Of a stretch of 64,000 nt of DNA, positions 60,841 to 64,000 are shown one piece after another. Below the pieces are notes generated by a model. That model was not told the DNA's origin. It made no database searches and saw only the letters and a list, made by a program, of their open reading frames with translations. Origin of the DNA: Dermabacter vaginalis. GTDB taxonomy: Bacteria > Actinomycetota > Actinomycetes > Actinomycetales > Dermabacteraceae. How positions within the stretch are numbered: the stretch's first letter is position 1; every line of letters starts with the position of its first letter. Location: the NCBI RefSeq assembly GCF_001678905.1, contig NZ_CP012117.1, forward strand, positions 682,001 to 746,000, given 5' to 3'. A program made the position numbers and the translations under genes.

Positions 60841-61623
60841 TCACTTGGGGACGATCAGCGGACCGCCGGTGACAGGATCCTCGATGACTAGCGCGTTGAG
60901 GGCAAACGCCTCGAGCAGTAGCTCTGGGGTAATGACCTCGCTGGGACGCCCGGTGGCGAGGACCTGTCCATCCTTCATCACCACGAGATTATCGCTGTAG
61001 CGTACAGCCAAGTTGAGATCGTGCAGCACCATCACCACAGTCCGATCCAGCTCTCGGCGTAGACGCTGCACCAGCTCCAAAATCTCTACCGACGTGGCCA
61101 GATCCAGGTAGGTGGTGGGCTCGTCCAGGAACAGGATGTCCGTGTTCTGCGCAAGAACCATGGAGATCCACACACGCTGCCGCTGCCCTCCGGACAGAGA
61201 ATCCAGGGTGCGCTCCGCCAGCCCCATCGAGCCAGTCATTTCCAGCGCCTTGTGCACCTCGGCTTCGTCCGTGGACGACCACTGACGGATCCACGATTGG
61301 TGTGGGTGCCGACCGCGCGAGACGAGATCAGCCACGTTGAGTCCCTCCGGGGCGGTAGGGGTTTGTGGCAGCACGCTGATGGTCCGTGCGAGGTCCTTGC
61401 GCCTGATGGATGAGATATCGGCGCCGTCTAACAGCACTTCGCCCTCATTCGCCGGAAGGAGACGAGACATGGCTCGCAACAACGTGGATTTGCCGCAGCC
61501 ATTGGGGCCGATGATTGTGGTGATCTGCCCGCGAGGAAAGTCCACGTCCAAGCCTTCGATGACCGTCCGGTCGCCGTAGCCCACGGCGAGGCCGCGTGCG
61601 CTCATGCTGTGCTTCTGAGTCAT
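60841..61623 (-). CDS. Iron-siderophore ABC transporter ATPase (FepC-like)
   Basis: A 260-aa ATPase energising ferri-siderophore import. Walker A IIGPNGCGKSTLLRAM, Q-loop SVLPQTPTAPEG, signature LDSLSGGQRQRVW, Walker B DILFLDEPTTYLDL and the H-loop VLHDLNLA are all present. I chose the ATG at 61623, which has GAAGG four bases upstream. An in-frame ATG at 61677, overlapping the permease stop (ATGA), gives an 18-residue longer form. It is the last gene of a permease-permease-ATPase operon and converges with dedA. Confidence 0.92.
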   Translation of the reverse strand: MTQKHSMSARGLAVGYGDRTVIEGLDVDFPRGQITTIIGPNGCGKSTLLRAMSRLLPANEGEVLLDGADISSIRRKDLARTISVLPQTPTAPEGLNVADLVSRGRHPHQSWIRQWSSTDEAEVHKALEMTGSMGLAERTLDSLSGGQRQRVWISMVLAQNTDILFLDEPTTYLDLATSVEILELVQRLRRELDRTVVMVLHDLNLAVRYSDNLVVMKDGQVLATGRPSEVITPELLLEAFALNALVIEDPVTGGPLIVPK

Positions 61624-61673
61624 GTGTCCTTCTTTGTTCGCGGCACTGCTAACTTCCAGGGTGGGATCTTTTC

Positions 61674-62768
61674 TCATGCCGTGGTTGACCTATTCCGTTG
61701 GACCAGCAAATAAATAAGGAACGCACCGCCGATTGCCGAGGTGAGAATGCCCACCGGCAGCTCTACGGGCAGAAGAGTTTGGGTGCTGATATCTGCCAGC
61801 AGGAGTAGCGCAGCGCCGGTCAGCGCAGAGGCCAGAAGCGGTGGTGCAGAGCAGTTGCACAAGCGCAGCGCCACCTGTGGGGCCACGAAGGCGACGAACC
61901 CGATGGGGCCAGCGGCCGAGACCGCCACTGCTGCCAAAGCCACGGCAGCGGCGAGCAGAAGCACCTGCACACCCTGGACGTTTTGTCCCAAAGCCCGTGC
62001 AGTATCCGAGCCCAGCAAGGTGGCTAAAAGTTGGTGACCAATCCAGGCCAGCAGCGGTGTAAACACCAACACAACAATGGCGATGGGCCACATCTTGGAC
62101 CAGTCCGCAGTGCTCAGGGAGCCAGTAAGCCAGAACTGCGCGGCCGCGGCATCGCGCAACTCCGTGCGGATCATCAGGAAGTTGATATACGAGGTCAACA
62201 GAGCAGAGATGATGATGCCGAACAGCACTAGCCGGAAGGAATCAGTCGATCTCCTCCACGCCAGAGCCCACATCACCGTTGCGGTGACAGCCGCACCAAG
62301 CACCGCGGCCAAGGGAATGCCGATGCTGCTGAGCCAGCCGAGGAAACCACCAGCGCCACCACCCAGAGTGATGACGGTGACCGCGGCCGCGGACGCGCCC
62401 GTAGTGAAGCCCAAGATATCCGGGCTGGCCAGCGCATTGCGAGTCACGGACTGAGTGAGGGCTCCGGATAATCCCAGCGCACAGCCCACCAGAATGGCCG
62501 TCAGCGCACGAGGCATGCGCCAATCCAAAACCACCAGACGCTCAATGCGGGTGCCCTGGCCGGTGAACAGCACCTCCAGCACACGAGCCGGGGACACAGG
62601 ATAGTCACCCAGGCCGATGGAGACCGCCGCTAGCAAGACGATCGCCACGAGCAGCAATAGAGACACCGTCAACGCGCGAGGGCGCCAGACCACAGAAAAT
62701 GAGCCCACGCGGAATGGCGGGCGCCCAGGGATAGTGGAAGAGGTAGGGCGGGCAAGGAGGGAACTCAT
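61674..62768 (-). CDS. FecCD-family iron-siderophore permease (FepG-like)
   Basis: A 364-aa permease with about ten helices. Family motifs: DWRMPRALTAILVGCALGLSGALTQSVTRNALASPDILGFTTGAS at the ATPase-coupling and translocation region, FWLTGSL, and AAGPIGFVAFVAPQVALRL. The ATG at 62768 overlaps the stop of the upstream permease by three bases, and it is followed by the ATPase, so all three are coupled. It forms the heterodimeric channel with the next permease. Confidence 0.92.
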   Translation of the reverse strand: MSSLLARPTSSTIPGRPPFRVGSFSVVWRPRALTVSLLLLVAIVLLAAVSIGLGDYPVSPARVLEVLFTGQGTRIERLVVLDWRMPRALTAILVGCALGLSGALTQSVTRNALASPDILGFTTGASAAAVTVITLGGGAGGFLGWLSSIGIPLAAVLGAAVTATVMWALAWRRSTDSFRLVLFGIIISALLTSYINFLMIRTELRDAAAAQFWLTGSLSTADWSKMWPIAIVVLVFTPLLAWIGHQLLATLLGSDTARALGQNVQGVQVLLLAAAVALAAVAVSAAGPIGFVAFVAPQVALRLCNCSAPPLLASALTGAALLLLADISTQTLLPVELPVGILTSAIGGAFLIYLLVQRNRSTTA

Positions 62769-63886
62769 TAAATGGCCACCACCCGGCGTCGATAAATAAG
62801 GGCGATGAAGAACGGCGCGCCCACGAACGCGAGGATGATGCCTACTTGCAACTCGCCCGGACGAGCGATCAGACGGCCCACCACGTCTGCGAACAGCATC
62901 ATCACCGCACCCGTCAGGGCAGAGTAAGGGAGGATCCAGCGGTAATCAGGGCCCGTGATGGCGCGCACGAGGTGCGGGACCACCAGGCCGATGAAGGTGA
63001 TGGGGCCGGCGGCAGCTGTCGCGGCACCGGCCAGCAGTGCGATCAGAGCCATGCCAATCAGGCGGGCGCGCTGGGTGTTGATGCCCAGTCCGGAGGCGAT
63101 GTCATCGCCCAGATTCAGGAGGTTTAGCTGCGGTGCCGTGATGAACGCCAGCAGGAGGCCCACCAGGATAAACGGCAGCACGCCGTAGAACACGGTGAGA
63201 TCCCGGCCCGCGATGGAGCCGACGGTCCAGAAGCGCATGCGATCCAGATTGGCATCGTCAGTGAGGATAAAACCGCTGATGATGGCGCTGAGGACCGCGG
63301 ACAAAGCCGCGCCGCCGAGGACCAGCGTCATTGGATTGGCCTGTCCTCCTCCTATGGACGCCAAACTAAACACCAACGCAGTAGCAGCGATGGCCCCACC
63401 GAACGCCCACATGCTGGTAGCCCACACGGGCGTCACACCCAGCAAGGAGAAGCTGGCAACCACGGCCAGGGACGCACCGTAGTTGATGCCGAGAATGCCC
63501 GTGTCCGCGAGAGGGTTGCGCGTGTGCCCTTGGATCAATGCACCGGAGGCGCCAAGGGCAGCACCGGCGACTAGGCCCAACAGGGTGCGGGGAATGCGGA
63601 GCTCGACGATCACGCGCTGATCCACATTCAGCCCCTCCGCGTGGCCGAACGCCGTGCCGAGATCGCGGAACACGGCGGACACTTCTCCAAAAGGGATCTG
63701 CCGTGATCCAAACACGATGCTGGCAACGATGCTGGCGAGCAATAGGAGGAAAAGGACGCCGAGGCCGACGAGGCGACGCGGGATTTTACCTGATGGAGCG
63801 CTGGCAGAAGCGTCCGCAGTAGCGTCCGCGCGAGACCCCAGGTGTGATTGAGAAGGGGATTGCGCATGCGGGGTAGAGATAGCCAT
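62768..63886 (-). CDS. FecCD-family iron-siderophore permease (FepD-like)
   Basis: A 372-aa permease and first gene of the importer operon. After a Ser/Ala-rich cytoplasmic N-terminus (about 1-40) come about ten helices with VELRIPRTLLGLVAGAALGASGALIQGHTRNPLADTGILGINYGAS, FWTVGSIAGRD and AAGPITFIGLVVPHLVRAI. Start at the ATG at 63886 with AAGGAGGGA upstream on the minus strand. An iron box about 58 bases upstream probably controls the operon. Confidence 0.92.
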   Translation of the reverse strand: MAISTPHAQSPSQSHLGSRADATADASASAPSGKIPRRLVGLGVLFLLLLASIVASIVFGSRQIPFGEVSAVFRDLGTAFGHAEGLNVDQRVIVELRIPRTLLGLVAGAALGASGALIQGHTRNPLADTGILGINYGASLAVVASFSLLGVTPVWATSMWAFGGAIAATALVFSLASIGGGQANPMTLVLGGAALSAVLSAIISGFILTDDANLDRMRFWTVGSIAGRDLTVFYGVLPFILVGLLLAFITAPQLNLLNLGDDIASGLGINTQRARLIGMALIALLAGAATAAAGPITFIGLVVPHLVRAITGPDYRWILPYSALTGAVMMLFADVVGRLIARPGELQVGIILAFVGAPFFIALIYRRRVVAI

Positions 63887-63943
63887 GCATCCCTCCTTGA
63901 CGCGTGAAAGTCCATGATCTTAACGTGAGCAAGCTTATATGAA

Positions 63944-63962
63944 CAAGGTAAGCCTAATCAAA
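63944..63962. promoter_or_regulatory. DtxR/IdeR-type iron box upstream of the importer operon
   Basis: CAAGGTAAGCCTAATCAAA matches the 19-bp DtxR consensus at 13 positions and lies in the promoter region of the FecCD permease operon. It could also serve a gene reading rightwards beyond the window. Confidence 0.6.
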
Positions 63963-64000
63963 GTCCTACAAGGAGGGATTGTGGAGCTGTGCAGGTGAGT

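Noticed and set aside
1-64000. tRNA, rRNA or CRISPR arrays anywhere in the window
   Set aside because: Looked for tRNA-like cloverleaf ends at the island junctions and for regularly spaced repeats; none could be supported.
1-64000. Interpreting the window as an artificial chimera of two genomes
   Set aside because: The ribosomal gene and style changes could suggest misassembly, but each junction carries a biological explanation (IS ends, recombinases, repeat, gene overlaps); long reads would settle it.

Overview
The window reads as a high-GC actinobacterial chromosome followed by a long mosaic of acquired DNA. From 1 to about 20.4 kb every gene is an ordinary housekeeping gene. The order (greA, DUF4307, mca, small membrane gene, trhA, short-chain prenyl transferase, PIN-PhoH, fumC, xseB-xseA, ychF) follows the Mycobacterium tuberculosis Rv1080c-Rv1112 neighbourhood as I remember it. 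Mycothiol S-conjugate amidase places the host in Actinomycetia. The gene content (pcp-DUF969-DUF979 operon, an LPXTG lamin-tail/phosphoesterase) would suit a skin-type genus such as Dermabacter, but that genus name is an inference.

The chromosome-like block ends at ychF, whose last residues differ from the family ending. From 20.4 to about 36.8 kb lies a patchwork of defence and mobile DNA: a restriction-methylase fusion cut off before its catalytic motif, a hypothetical protein with a Cys-His-Asp pattern, one intact and two broken serine recombinases, a DtxR-box-controlled ECF/ABC transporter operon flanked by IS256-type ends, a DUF262/DUF1524 (GmrSD-like) gene and an IS3-family element. A 72-bp direct repeat sits just before each of two cargo gene + recombinase units.

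From 36.9 to 40.8 kb is nrdI-nrdE-nrdF. In NrdF the three metal-binding glutamates are replaced by Gln, Ser and Lys at exactly the E. coli NrdF spacing. This is the signature of the metal-free, DOPA-radical class Ie ribonucleotide reductase. It is followed by a DUF4143 ATPase behind two palindromes, an Abi_2 gene behind three hairpins, and a second IS3-family element that clips the end of the Abi gene.

From 44.6 to 63.9 kb is a siderophore locus. A giant NRPS (A-T-E-C-A-T-E-C-A-T) has specificity codes matching the coelichelin synthetase CchH (formyl-hydroxyornithine, threonine, hydroxyornithine). It is split by a one-base frameshift in an A-run. Around it are an esterase, a formyltransferase, a binding lipoprotein, a siderophore-interacting reductase and a FecCD2/ATPase importer, with DtxR-type boxes. 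The ornithine N-hydroxylase and an MbtH protein are not in the window. In the middle stands a lone ribosomal protein gene, rplE, with its own terminator, which looks like a hitchhiker from a Corynebacteriales-type donor.

Taken together, the acquired half is themed on iron scarcity: siderophore synthesis and uptake, a second iron-regulated transporter, and an RNR that needs no metal. No tRNA, rRNA or CRISPR array was seen.
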